58,997 bases of DNA from Marinilactibacillus sp042660675 (GTDB lineage Bacteria > Bacillota > Bacilli > Lactobacillales > Carnobacteriaceae_A). The DNA lies in assembly GCF_042660675.1 (NCBI RefSeq), contig NZ_JBHSUL010000010.1, forward strand, positions 1-58,997. Reading direction: 5' to 3'. The notes beneath the pieces are model-generated. The model had not been told where the DNA came from and made no database searches. It was given only the letters and a program-made list of their open reading frames with translations. Position numbers and translations under genes: made by a program. How positions within the stretch are numbered: the first letter of the stretch is position 1; the number at the start of each line of letters is the position of its first letter. Positions 41,695-51,192 of this stretch are shown piece after piece.

Positions 41695-43161
41695 TTATTT
41701 TCCTCCCTTGAAAAGTGGTTTTTGCTTATGAAAATCAGTTGATTGTTCAAAAGCATAAGCCGCTCTATAAAGTGTTTGTTCATCAAAATGTTTTCCGATC
41801 AGTTGCATTCCAACTGGCATTTCATTAGAAAACCCACAAGGGATTGAAACTGATGGTACGCCTGCCAAGTTAACTGGAACAGTCAGTATATCAGCCATAT
41901 ACATTGCTAAAGGATCTTCGATTTGACCACCAATATTGAAAGCAGTCGTTGTAGTAGTCGGTGCTACTAGAAAATCAACTTCTTCAAATACTTTTTCAAA
42001 ATCTTGACGGATCAGCGTTCTAGCTTGCGCTGCTTTTTTGAAATGGGCATCGTAGAACCCGGCACTTAATGAAAATGTACCTAACATGATTCTTCGTTTA
42101 ACTTCTAATCCGAAACCTTCTGAACGAGATTTTACATAAAGTTCTTCAAGATTTTGAACATTATCTGCACGATATCCATATCGAATCCCATCAAATCTTT
42201 GTAAGTTACTTGATGCTTCTGAAGAAGCAATAATGTAATAAGCTGGTATCCCGTATTTTGAATGCGGCAAGCTGACTTCAACAATTTCAGCACCGAGTTT
42301 TTCATACGTTTTAAGCGCAGCACGAACAGATTCGATTACGCCTTTTTCTTTTGACTCTTCATTGAAGTATTCTTTAGGAACACCAATACGCATACCTTTT
42401 ACACCTTGATCGATTCCTTGAGTGAAATCAGGTGTTTCTCCATCATAAGAAGTAGAATCACGTTGATCGTATCCGCTAATGGCATTCAACACTAGCGCAT
42501 TGTCTTTAACTGTTCTAGTAAATGGTCCAATTTGGTCAAGACTTGATCCAAAGGCAATCAAGCCGTAACGTGAAACGCGTCCGTATGTAGGCTTCATTCC
42601 TACTATTCCTGTAAATGCAGCTGGTTCTCTGATGGAACCCCCAGTATCCGAACCTAGTGAAACAGGCACTTGACCAGCTGCCACTGCTGCAGCTGAACCA
42701 CCAGAAGATCCTCCTGGGACTTTTGAAAGATCCCATGGATTAGCCGTAACTTTGAATGCAGAGTTTTCTGTAGATCCACCCATAGCAAACTCATCCATGT
42801 TCAACTTACCAACTGATATCATACCGCAGTCGTTTAACTTCTCAACAACTGTTGCATCGTATACAGGCACAAAGTCTTCTAACATTTTAGAAGCTGCTGT
42901 TGTGGTAACACCTTTTGTTACGATGTTGTCTTTGATTCCAATGGGCAAACCACTCAAAATATTGTTCGGATCAATACCGGCTTCATCCATAGCACGTGCT
43001 TTAGCTAAAGCGTCTGTTTTACTTAACTCAAGAAAAGCACCTACGTTTGCTTCTGTTTCTTCAATTCTATCGTATACAGCCTCCATGATTTGGAGCGATG
43101 TCAACTCACCTTTGACGAGCAGTTCATGTAATTCCTCTAACGTATGATCTAATATCGTCAT
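41695..43161 (-). CDS. gatA: Asp/Glu-tRNA amidotransferase subunit A
   Basis: 488-residue amidase-signature glutaminase. Catalytic Lys77 (GIKDNI), cis-Ser152 (GGSSGGSAAA) and Ser176 (DTGGSIREP) are all visible. It produces ammonia, passed to GatB for transamidation. Its ATG overlaps the gatC stop by one base, showing tight coupling in the gatCAB group. Confidence 0.97.
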   Translation of the reverse strand: MTILDHTLEELHELLVKGELTSLQIMEAVYDRIEETEANVGAFLELSKTDALAKARAMDEAGIDPNNILSGLPIGIKDNIVTKGVTTTAASKMLEDFVPVYDATVVEKLNDCGMISVGKLNMDEFAMGGSTENSAFKVTANPWDLSKVPGGSSGGSAAAVAAGQVPVSLGSDTGGSIREPAAFTGIVGMKPTYGRVSRYGLIAFGSSLDQIGPFTRTVKDNALVLNAISGYDQRDSTSYDGETPDFTQGIDQGVKGMRIGVPKEYFNEESKEKGVIESVRAALKTYEKLGAEIVEVSLPHSKYGIPAYYIIASSEASSNLQRFDGIRYGYRADNVQNLEELYVKSRSEGFGLEVKRRIMLGTFSLSAGFYDAHFKKAAQARTLIRQDFEKVFEEVDFLVAPTTTTTAFNIGGQIEDPLAMYMADILTVPVNLAGVPSVSIPCGFSNEMPVGMQLIGKHFDEQTLYRAAYAFEQSTDFHKQKPLFKGGK

Positions 43162-43466
43162 TATGCTCCACTCTCCCCATTATCCATAATTGCGGGTACT
43201 TTGATAAACCCATCTTGTTTGGTTTTAACATTTGTAAACAAGTCTTCTCTAGAGACTTCAAGCTTCGCTTTATCCTCACGAAGTACACTGTGATGGGTAA
43301 TGCCATGATACGTGCCTTCTACACCTGTCGTATCCAGATCTTCTAATTGTTCCACCATGTTAATGATTTTGTCCATGCCTTCAGTAAAGTCATGGATCTC
43401 TTCTTCTTTGAATTCAAGCTTGGCCAGTTTAGCAACGTGCTTAACTGTTTCTTCGTTTATAGACAT
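43161..43466 (-). CDS. gatC: Asp/Glu-tRNA amidotransferase subunit C
   Basis: 101-residue GatC, the small subunit that stabilises GatA-GatB. Begins MSINEETVKHVAKLAKLEF, with MDKIINMVEQLEDLDTTGVE and the usual VLREDKAK. A longer in-frame start at 43550 would overlap camS; GGAGG 11 bases before 43466 decides. It follows camS by 43 bases. Confidence 0.95.
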   Translation of the reverse strand: MSINEETVKHVAKLAKLEFKEEEIHDFTEGMDKIINMVEQLEDLDTTGVEGTYHGITHHSVLREDKAKLEVSREDLFTNVKTKQDGFIKVPAIMDNGESGA

Positions 43467-43509
43467 ATAGGTAATTCCCTCCAGATTGATAATATACCGT
43501 TCAAATTGC

Positions 43510-44691
43510 TTAATTAAAGACGTGTGTCGTAAAGTCGGTTTCTTCCGCATCTCGCTTCAGGAATGATTCAATACCATTCAAGGATTCTACTTTAATTTCA
43601 ATGGGTAGATTTTCTGATAGATATGAATTCGCTGCTTCGTTCAAATACTGAGTGAAGGCAATAATCTCGCCTTTTCCATAAAATTGTGTAACGATTTCGA
43701 TTTGAAGACTAACTAAGTTATCGTCAACGTAATGCGCAACCCCTGTGATACCACTTAAATTAGGAAAAAAGTTTTCTACTTTTGATTTAAAATTGGCAAA
43801 ACTATTTCCTTCCGCACTCTGCATGCCTTCTACCGGAAATACGAGTCTACTTTCATTGACTTGGTTCCAGTTAGAGATAGAATCTGCTCCGTTTTCACTA
43901 AGACCTTCAGAAATATAAACCCCGCCAGCAAAATTATCTCGAGTAGATTGTTGATAAAGTCCAACCATGATTGGAACTGTTCCTACGCCTTCTAGTTCAC
44001 GCATTCTCGAAACAATTTCATTCCCAATTCTTTGTCCTTCTCGTAACAAATCTTCTTTACTAATTTCTTGCTGTTGTTCCTGCTGCTGATCGTTGCGATA
44101 ATAATCAACGGAATTCAATGATAACCCTATACTGATTCCAGCAAGTTGAATTCCATCGTCAGTCTGGGTATAGAAATCTTGTTCTAAAATAGAACTCAGA
44201 TAATTCGGTGCTCTCGATTCAGGATCTTGACTTCCATTATCTTCTGGATTCAACCCAAGAATCGTTTCTCCTTCTTCTATCTGCTCTTCAGTAAGTGGCT
44301 CAGCACGACGTAACCAACTAGTAGCTAAATTCGCGGGAAGCAGTTGTCCTTCTTGAAAATAATGATTATCCGTTGAAAAATACTTATGCGACAGTCTCAT
44401 TAAATCCTCTTCAAATGTTTTGATATTCACGTTTGAATTTAGAGATCTCGTTATTCCACGATTTTGGCTAGGCTCATAGGTACCTTCTTCAGTAATTAAT
44501 GGGCGATAATAATTATCATCGATTCTAGTTTCAACAACAACTGAATCATTACTTTCTGCTGCTTCCCCATCATTTTCTTCAGTCTGTTCAACCGGCTGCT
44601 CTTCTGTTCCCACCGAGTCAGGAAGACTATTGCAGGAAGCTAGAAATAAAGTTAGTCCAGTTAAACTTGCCAGTATCAACTTTTTGTTCAT
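43510..44691 (-). CDS. camS: CamS family sex pheromone lipoprotein
   Basis: 393-residue lipoprotein with a signal peptide ending LFLASC (lipobox), Cys about 20. In enterococci and staphylococci the cleaved signal peptide of CamS yields the heptapeptide pheromone cAM373; here the seven residues before the Cys read LTLFLAS, close in pattern to AIFILAS. The mature domain (KFF-like repeats, VEGMQSAEGNSFANFKSKVE) has no known enzyme activity. Start at 44691 chosen by GAGGT seven bases upstream; an in-frame ATG at 44730 lies inside ligA. Located between ligA and gatC as usual. Confidence 0.9.
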   Translation of the reverse strand: MNKKLILASLTGLTLFLASCNSLPDSVGTEEQPVEQTEENDGEAAESNDSVVVETRIDDNYYRPLITEEGTYEPSQNRGITRSLNSNVNIKTFEEDLMRLSHKYFSTDNHYFQEGQLLPANLATSWLRRAEPLTEEQIEEGETILGLNPEDNGSQDPESRAPNYLSSILEQDFYTQTDDGIQLAGISIGLSLNSVDYYRNDQQQEQQQEISKEDLLREGQRIGNEIVSRMRELEGVGTVPIMVGLYQQSTRDNFAGGVYISEGLSENGADSISNWNQVNESRLVFPVEGMQSAEGNSFANFKSKVENFFPNLSGITGVAHYVDDNLVSLQIEIVTQFYGKGEIIAFTQYLNEAANSYLSENLPIEIKVESLNGIESFLKRDAEETDFTTHVFN

Positions 44692-44713
44692 AGATGTTAC
44701 CTCACTTTCAAAA

Positions 44714-46732
44714 TCATTGACCAATCTCATTTATTAACGCTTCTTCATCCCAAACAGGTACTTCTAATTCTTGGGCTTTAGTCAATTTGCTACCCGCGTC
44801 CGCACCTGCAATCAGTATATCTGTTTTTTTAGAAATACTACCTGTAACATTTGCTCCTAACCTTGTCAGTGTTTCTTTTAACTCATTTCGCTTATAGTGC
44901 TCTAATTTACCTGTTATAACAATTGTCTTATCGTAGAAAACGGACGTCGTATCAGCTGTTTCCACTTTTTTCGGTCCAGTATAAGTCATATTGACACCAT
45001 GTGCTTTAAGTTTATCAAGTAAATCGATGGCCGCTTCTAGTTCAAAAAAGGCCACAACACTTTCTGCAATGATTTCCCCAATACCTTCTATCACTTGTAT
45101 ATCTTCTTGAGTAGCTTGCTTTAAAGCTTCAATCGTTTCATATTTTTCAGACAATAGTCGTGCTGCCTTGGCTCCAACATGCTTGATTCCAAGTCCAAAT
45201 AATAATCTCTCCATAGAATTCCTTTTTGATCCTTCTATGGCTTTCAACAAATTGTCAGCAGACTTCTCGGCGATTTTATCTAATGTCATTAACTGCTCTA
45301 AATCTAAATCATACAAATTTGACACATCTTCAACAAGGTGACGTTCAAAGAGCTGAATAACAATTTTCTCACCTAATCCATCGATATTCATGGCGTTGCG
45401 GGAAACAAAGTGAATCAATCTTTCTTTAGCTTGCGCAGGACATTTAGGATTTACACATCTCAAAGCGACTTCGTCTTCTAAATGAACGAGTTCACTCTCA
45501 CAAGCTGGGCAATTTACTGGTATCTCACAAGGAACACTATTTTCAGTTCGCGAATCAAAGTCGACGCGTACCACTTCTGGAATAATATCACCAGCTTTAC
45601 GAACGAATACCAGATCATCCAGACGAATATCTCTTTCTTTAATCAAATCAACATTATGCAAACTAGCTCTTTTCACAGTCGTACCGGCCAACTGGACAGC
45701 ATCCATGATTGCAGTAGGTGTTACAACACCTGTTCTTCCAACAGACCATTCGATTTCGTTGATCCGTGTCTTCGTTTCCTCAGCTGGGAACTTATAAGCA
45801 ATGGCCCATCTAGGCGCTTTTACTGTATAGCCCGCTTGCTCCTGCTCATCAAACCGATTCACTTTGATTACGATACCGTCAATTTCATATGGCAACTGAG
45901 ATCTTTTCTCTTGGTACTCTTCGATATACGACCAGACACCTTCAATGGATTGAAAGATAGCACGGTCCGGATTCGTTCTTAAACCAAGCTTTTCAAGAGT
46001 CTCTAAAGCTTCACTTTGCGTCTCTATTTCCAATTCTCCATACTGTACCATGGAATATAAAAAGAGGTTTAAATTTCTAGAGGCTGTTACTTTTGGGTCA
46101 AGATTTCTTAACGTTCCAGCCGCAGCATTTCTAGGATTAGCAAAAACGGCTTCTCCTTGTTCTTCTCTGTCTGTATTCAACTTGATAAAAGAAGCTTTTG
46201 GCATATAGATTTCACCGCGTGCCTCAATACTTACAGGACGTCTTAATTTAAGCGGGACTGCTTTGATTGTTTTCACGTTGCCTGTCACATTTTCTCCGAC
46301 GCGTCCGTCTCCTCTGGTAACAGCCTGCGTCAGTTTTCCTTCTTCATATTTAAGCGATACAGCTAATCCATCGATTTTCAGCTCACACTCGTATTCAATT
46401 TCTCCGCTAACTAATTGCTGAACGCGTTTATCAAATGCTTGTAAACCTTCAAAGTCAAATGCATTATCCAAACTTAACATCGGTAAATCGTGTTCTACTT
46501 TTTCAAATCCCGGTAGCAAGGTTCCGCCGACTCTTTGAGTAGGTGAATCCTGCTGAATGAGAGCAGGATAGGTTTCTTCCAGATGTAAGAGTTCGTGGTA
46601 GAGTTTATCGTATTCGCTATCCTCGATCGACGGTCGGTCCAGAACATAATATTCATGACTATAACGATCTAAAAGAGTAATCAGTTCATCAACTCTTTCT
46701 TGAGCTTGTTTAAAATCATTATCTAGTACCAT
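44714..46732 (-). CDS. ligA: NAD-dependent DNA ligase
   Basis: 672-residue LigA, standard length. Domain Ia and adenylation domain with catalytic Lys119 in ELKIDGLAVSLKYEEG; OB fold; four-Cys zinc finger (CPACES near 402, CVNPKCPAQ near 425); helix-hairpin-helix repeats about 455-570; BRCT domain about 590-672 (VITGKLEHYKRNELKE). Joins nicks in replication and repair. AAAGGAG precedes the ATG, 29 bases after pcrA. Confidence 0.97.
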   Translation of the reverse strand: MVLDNDFKQAQERVDELITLLDRYSHEYYVLDRPSIEDSEYDKLYHELLHLEETYPALIQQDSPTQRVGGTLLPGFEKVEHDLPMLSLDNAFDFEGLQAFDKRVQQLVSGEIEYECELKIDGLAVSLKYEEGKLTQAVTRGDGRVGENVTGNVKTIKAVPLKLRRPVSIEARGEIYMPKASFIKLNTDREEQGEAVFANPRNAAAGTLRNLDPKVTASRNLNLFLYSMVQYGELEIETQSEALETLEKLGLRTNPDRAIFQSIEGVWSYIEEYQEKRSQLPYEIDGIVIKVNRFDEQEQAGYTVKAPRWAIAYKFPAEETKTRINEIEWSVGRTGVVTPTAIMDAVQLAGTTVKRASLHNVDLIKERDIRLDDLVFVRKAGDIIPEVVRVDFDSRTENSVPCEIPVNCPACESELVHLEDEVALRCVNPKCPAQAKERLIHFVSRNAMNIDGLGEKIVIQLFERHLVEDVSNLYDLDLEQLMTLDKIAEKSADNLLKAIEGSKRNSMERLLFGLGIKHVGAKAARLLSEKYETIEALKQATQEDIQVIEGIGEIIAESVVAFFELEAAIDLLDKLKAHGVNMTYTGPKKVETADTTSVFYDKTIVITGKLEHYKRNELKETLTRLGANVTGSISKKTDILIAGADAGSKLTKAQELEVPVWDEEALINEIGQ

Positions 46733-46761
46733 ATTCCTGCTCCTTTCGGTCTTTTCAATCC

Positions 46762-48999
46762 TTATACTTTTTCAATCGGTGCAAAAGTGGCTAATAGTGG
46801 TTTGATTCCAATTCCTGGAAAGGCGATATCCAATTGAAGGTCTTGTCCAGAACCACTGATTTTGACAACTGTTCCAATCCCCCAAGCCTTGTGGTTGGCT
46901 TTGTCGCCTACCGTCCATTCAAGACTTTCTGCACCACTATTACCTGTGGGATGTGTGTAGACGGTTTTAACTTTTTTATTTGTTGGAGTATGATCATTCG
47001 ATCTGTTACCAAAGCCTTTATTGATTCCATTAGAAAATGGTCGCAAACTATTGGACTCTAGTCTTTCCAGCAAGTCTTCTTCAATCTCATCCAAGAACCT
47101 AGAAGGTCGATTCATCTGAGTTTTCCCGTAAAGGGTTCTATTCATAGCATTTGAAAGATATAGTTTCTGTTCCGCTCTTGTGATTCCAACGTAAGCCAGA
47201 CGTCTTTCTTCTTCCATTTCTTTCTCGTCCAGTTCTGCTCGTGATAACGGGAACAATCCGTCTTCCATACCAATCAAGAAGACAACTGGAAATTCTAAAC
47301 CTTTTGCAGCATGCAATGTCATTAACGTGATCTCACTTGCTGGCTCGTCTGATTCATCTCTGTCTAGATCAGATAATAAGGCAAGATCAGTTAGGAAAGA
47401 AATCAAGCTTTTGTCTTCTTGAGGGTCTTCATCAAATTGTTGTGTAACAGAAAGAAATTCATTAATATTTTCAATTCGTGCTTCTGATTCAAGAGTACGC
47501 TCTTTTTTTAACGTTGGTAGATAGTCACTTTTATCCAAGATTTCCTCTGTCAATTCTGTAACCGTTAAATACTCAGCCATTTTTCTGAAGTCATTCAACA
47601 TAGTTGCAAAGACTTCCAGCTTATTGGCCGCTCGCCCAGTGAGATTGGTGACTTGAGCATTCAATGCAGCTTCATATAAAGACCATCCCATTTCTTCTGC
47701 TGACAGTCTTAGTTTATCTACTGAACTTGTCCCAATACCTCTTTTAGGGACATTCACAACTCTACTGAAACTCAAGTTATCTGATGGGTTCGCAATCAAT
47801 GTAAGATAGGCAAGAATATCTTTGATTTCTTTTCTATCATAGAATTTGTGCCCCCCTACCATTCGGTAAGGAATATTGGTTTTGATCAGTGTTTCTTCCA
47901 TGACCCTTGATTGAGCATTTGTTCTATAAAGAACTGCAAAGTCATCGTATTTCTTTTTGGAATCATTTTCCATCTCTTCTTTGATTTGCTGAATGATGTA
48001 CCTTGATTCTTCATGCTCGTTTCCAGCACGATAATAAACAATCTTATGACCATCGTGGTTATCGGTCCATAGTTTTTTATCTTTACGATTAATATTATTA
48101 GAGATCACATGATTGGCAGCTGCAAGGATATTTTTGGTTGAACGATAATTCTGTTCAAGGAAAATCACCTTAGCTTCTGGATAGTCTTTTTCAAAGTTCA
48201 TGATGTTTTCCATATCAGCTCCACGCCAACCATAGATACTTTGATCCGCATCTCCAACAACACAGATGTTGCGCAAACGATCTGCAAGTAGTTGTACTAA
48301 TCGGTATTGAGCATGGTTTGTATCCTGATACTCATCTACGTGAATATATTGAAACTTTGTTTGATAAACTTTCAGCGTCTCAGGTTGTTCTTCAAATAGT
48401 CTTACAGTCAGCATAATCAAATCATCAAAATCTACTGCCTGAGCTGTTCTAAGTTCTCGCTGATAATCATCGTAACAATCTGCAACGATCTTTCCGAAGT
48501 AATCACTCGCTTGCGCACGAAATTCAGCTTCATTTTGTAATTTATTTTTTGCATTGCTAATCTCAGATAAAATAGCTCTTGGGTTATACTTTTTAGGATC
48601 TATATTTTGTCTTTTTAGTATTCTTTTCATCAACGTTTGTTGTTCGCCAGGATCACTGATTGTGAAAGAACGATTATAACCGATTTGATCGGCTTCTCTT
48701 CTTAAAATACGGACACACATCGAGTGAAAAGTAGAGACCCATACGTCGCTCCCGCCGTCTTTGACGAGCTTTGAGACACGGGCTTTCATTTCTGATGCGG
48801 CTTTATTTGTAAAGGTTATCGCTAATATATTCCAAGGGTTTACGCCTTTTTCTTCAATCAGGTAAGAAATACGGTGAGTCAGTACTCTTGTTTTACCTGA
48901 ACCGGCTCCTGCCATAATCAATAGTGGCCCTTCAGTATATGCAGCTGCTTCTTTTTGTTTGGGATTCATTCCGTTTAAAATATCTTTACGCAGTACCAA
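46762..48999 (-). CDS. pcrA: ATP-dependent DNA helicase PcrA
   Basis: 745-residue UvrD/Rep family helicase. Motif I AGAGSGKTRVLTHR near 30, motif II VDEYQDTNHAQ near 222, motif III VGDADQSIYGWRGAD near 248, motif IV-V region EITLMTLHAAKGLEFPVVF near 560 and motif VI YVGITRAEQKLYLS near 600. The basic tail and terminal Tudor-like domain (LEWTVGDKANHKAWGIGTVV) bind RNA polymerase in relatives. The TTG at 48999 has GAGAGG nine bases upstream; an ATG three codons earlier touches that site and is less likely. First gene of the block. Confidence 0.95.
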   Translation of the reverse strand: MVLRKDILNGMNPKQKEAAAYTEGPLLIMAGAGSGKTRVLTHRISYLIEEKGVNPWNILAITFTNKAASEMKARVSKLVKDGGSDVWVSTFHSMCVRILRREADQIGYNRSFTISDPGEQQTLMKRILKRQNIDPKKYNPRAILSEISNAKNKLQNEAEFRAQASDYFGKIVADCYDDYQRELRTAQAVDFDDLIMLTVRLFEEQPETLKVYQTKFQYIHVDEYQDTNHAQYRLVQLLADRLRNICVVGDADQSIYGWRGADMENIMNFEKDYPEAKVIFLEQNYRSTKNILAAANHVISNNINRKDKKLWTDNHDGHKIVYYRAGNEHEESRYIIQQIKEEMENDSKKKYDDFAVLYRTNAQSRVMEETLIKTNIPYRMVGGHKFYDRKEIKDILAYLTLIANPSDNLSFSRVVNVPKRGIGTSSVDKLRLSAEEMGWSLYEAALNAQVTNLTGRAANKLEVFATMLNDFRKMAEYLTVTELTEEILDKSDYLPTLKKERTLESEARIENINEFLSVTQQFDEDPQEDKSLISFLTDLALLSDLDRDESDEPASEITLMTLHAAKGLEFPVVFLIGMEDGLFPLSRAELDEKEMEEERRLAYVGITRAEQKLYLSNAMNRTLYGKTQMNRPSRFLDEIEEDLLERLESNSLRPFSNGINKGFGNRSNDHTPTNKKVKTVYTHPTGNSGAESLEWTVGDKANHKAWGIGTVVKISGSGQDLQLDIAFPGIGIKPLLATFAPIEKV

Positions 49000-49034
49000 T
49001 ATTGTCATCCTCTCGGGTAGTCATACATTCCTAT

Positions 49035-49040
49035 ATTATA
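49035..49040 (-). promoter_or_regulatory. -10 element of the pcrA operon
   Basis: A perfect TATAAT lies 36 bases before the pcrA start on the minus strand; no good -35 is seen 16-18 bases further upstream. Confidence 0.4.
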
Positions 49041-49169
49041 CAGAAAACGAGTGCTTCTTTCTATAGAACAAGGCATTCCATCATCTAAATCTTAGATTGT
49101 TTCTGATCCGTGTTATTGGATCACGCTTCGTAATGTCTTATAAATATTTTATGCGTCATTCACTAAAAA

Positions 49170-49267
49170 AGGCATACAAAAAGCATATTGTTTTATAACT
49201 TCAACATCCTATATGAAGAGCAATTACTTTTCATATAGGTTAAATCGGCTATACTCCAATATGCTTT
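49170..49267 (-). terminator. Nested hairpin between gntR and pcrA
   Basis: AAAGCATATTG (49267-49257) and CAATATGCTTT (49190-49180) are exact complements enclosing a second perfect stem, CCTATATGAA (49239-49230) with TTCATATAGG (49217-49208). On the minus strand T-rich sequence follows (TTTTTG, later TTTTTT). It is probably the gntR terminator; the two-stem layout could also be a structured RNA. It fills much of the 304 bases between the two genes. Confidence 0.55.
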
Positions 49268-49303
49268 CTTAAATTCAACTTTATTTATTTCTTCCAGTAT
49301 CTC

Positions 49304-49951
49304 TTAATCTATACTTTGAATAATATTCAATCTGATTTGATTTAATAATATTCTTATTTCTCTTCTAGCATAGGGATAATTAGCTTCTGATAAAAAAGCC
49401 ACTAATTGCTGATACTGTTTTATTTTAGTCTGGCGGCTTCGATACAGCACTTTGTTTATACTACCTTCTTCTGAAAACAGCTCCTTGAAACACGTCATGA
49501 TCAATGAATAGTGGTATTGATTGTTTTCCATGGTTAAAATATACTGCCAGAACTCCAGCTCCTGATTTTCAAATTCTGGCTGAGCCGATTGACTACAACG
49601 TTGCATACTTTGTAATTTTTCAGCAGGTGCTTTCATATCGATACTTTTTTCTTCTTTTTCAAGCTTTAGAAAATAATGTATGATCATGAGTTCAATAAAT
49701 TTTATTCTATCTTGAAAAGCTCGGATATCAATTTCTTTTGAAAGAACCTTTGCCCCTTTATAGGGCTCAATCACAATGAGACCTTCTTTTTCCAGTTGAA
49801 GAAACGCATTACGTACCGGTGTGCGACTCATTTTAAGCTCTGAGGTCAATTCCTGCTCCTTGAGCTGCTTTTGCGGCAACCATTCTCTATTATCAATCTT
49901 CGCTTTCATATATTGATAAGCTTCTATTTCTCTTCTTTTCTGCTTTGACAT
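49304..49951 (-). CDS. GntR family transcriptional regulator
   Basis: 215-residue regulator: N-terminal GntR winged helix (about 10-75) with KQLKEQELTSELKMSRTPVRNAFLQLEKEGLIVIEPYKGA, and an all-helical C-terminal effector domain of FadR/FCD-like type without clear metal-binding His residues. Ligand unknown. It is downstream of the PurK-like gene on the same strand after 86 bases; an ATTCTAAT inverted repeat in that gap could be an operator. Confidence 0.85.
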   Translation of the reverse strand: MSKQKRREIEAYQYMKAKIDNREWLPQKQLKEQELTSELKMSRTPVRNAFLQLEKEGLIVIEPYKGAKVLSKEIDIRAFQDRIKFIELMIIHYFLKLEKEEKSIDMKAPAEKLQSMQRCSQSAQPEFENQELEFWQYILTMENNQYHYSLIMTCFKELFSEEGSINKVLYRSRQTKIKQYQQLVAFLSEANYPYARREIRILLNQIRLNIIQSID

Positions 49952-50037
49952 ATCTTCAGTCCTTGAATTCTAATCAATCACCCAATCTATCTATTGACTG
50001 TATTTTCTCAATTAGAATCTCCTTGATTTTAATCTAG

Positions 50038-51159
50038 TTACATACCAATATCTGATAATAAGGTCACTGTCTGATTGATATGATCTGTCTGTACGGTTAA
50101 ATGCCCCTTTTCAGTATAGATATCTTCTGGATCGCCTTGATAGAAGGTGAATTTCCAGTCTTGTTGTATTCTAGCTTGCGTATAAGCTTCTTCTAACTGA
50201 TTTTGATTAAACAGTCTCATAACACTCGTTGAAGGCGTCTTGATTTCTTCAGGTAAAGACCATCCACAAACCGCTCTTATATGAGCTTCGTACTGTGAAA
50301 GCTCAGCCCAGTCCGTTGTGTAATGATAGGCTTGATGAGGATGTCCTACAATCTCATTAACATACAGTGACCCTGTAGATGTGGTCAGTATTTCTAAAGC
50401 AATTACCCCTTGAAAATCAATATTTTCAGCAACAATACGGGCAATACGAGTAACTTCTTGCTGTACTTCATAGTCAATTCTTGCAGGAACAATACTCTGG
50501 AAGAATTTGTCTTGACGGTACATCATTTCTGCAACCGGATATGTTAAGATTTTTCCAGATGAGTCTTTTACGATTGCAATACAAAGTTCTCTTTCAAATG
50601 GTATCCAAGCTTCTAATACGCTTGCTCCTGAATTCAATAAGTCTTCCGTTTTTTCAATATCGCTATCGTCATACAATACGGTGTGTTGACGGTAACGTTC
50701 ATCTGTGCGGTTAGCTTTTAACACACAAGGATATCCTATGCTTTGAACAGATTCGCGGACATCATCCATTGAGACAATCGTCGCGAACGGAGCAATGTTA
50801 ATACTGTGTGATTCAAGAAAAGCTTTCTGTAAAACTCTATCTTGGGAAATCGCCAGTAAATCTTCTCCTTGTGGTACCGGAAGTGAGCGTTTCATCATTC
50901 TCAAATAATCTGTGTGAAAGGCTTCAGTTTCATAAATGACCATATCACTTTTGAGGGCTAAGTCTCTGAAAGCTTTCTCGTTTGTAAGTTCTGCTCTAAG
51001 ATGCCAATCAGCAATGCTGCTCGCAGAACAGATTGGGTCAGGATCTAATAGTCCAATCTTATAACCCATTTTTTTCGCAGAAAGTGCAAGCAATCTAGCT
51101 ACACTCCCTCCCCCTACAATTCCAATCGTCTTTCCAGGTTGAATCCATTCAATCATCAT
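50038..51159 (-). CDS. PurK-like ATP-grasp protein
   Basis: 373-residue member of the PurK (N5-carboxyaminoimidazole ribonucleotide synthase) family: preATP domain with GKTIGIVGGGSVARLLALSA near 8-27, ATP-grasp domain with GYPCVLKANRTDERYRQHTV near 142 and LEAWIPFERELCIAIV near 187, and metal site LYVNEI near 270. However, the canonical substrate loop RPHNSGH reads GHPHQAYH here, and no purE or other purine gene is near. A changed substrate is likely; a decayed or alternative purine role is possible. It follows the YebE-like gene by 33 bases. Two adjacent ATGs could start it. Confidence 0.75.
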   Translation of the reverse strand: MMIEWIQPGKTIGIVGGGSVARLLALSAKKMGYKIGLLDPDPICSASSIADWHLRAELTNEKAFRDLALKSDMVIYETEAFHTDYLRMMKRSLPVPQGEDLLAISQDRVLQKAFLESHSINIAPFATIVSMDDVRESVQSIGYPCVLKANRTDERYRQHTVLYDDSDIEKTEDLLNSGASVLEAWIPFERELCIAIVKDSSGKILTYPVAEMMYRQDKFFQSIVPARIDYEVQQEVTRIARIVAENIDFQGVIALEILTTSTGSLYVNEIVGHPHQAYHYTTDWAELSQYEAHIRAVCGWSLPEEIKTPSTSVMRLFNQNQLEEAYTQARIQQDWKFTFYQGDPEDIYTEKGHLTVQTDHINQTVTLLSDIGM

Positions 51160-51192
51160 ATTCGCTCCTTACTTCTGTTGACTCTTTTTGCT

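Noticed and set aside
49952..50037. ATTCTAAT inverted repeat before gntR as an operator
   Set aside because: Eight-base AT-rich arms about 40 bases apart are weak evidence; noted only within the gntR entry.
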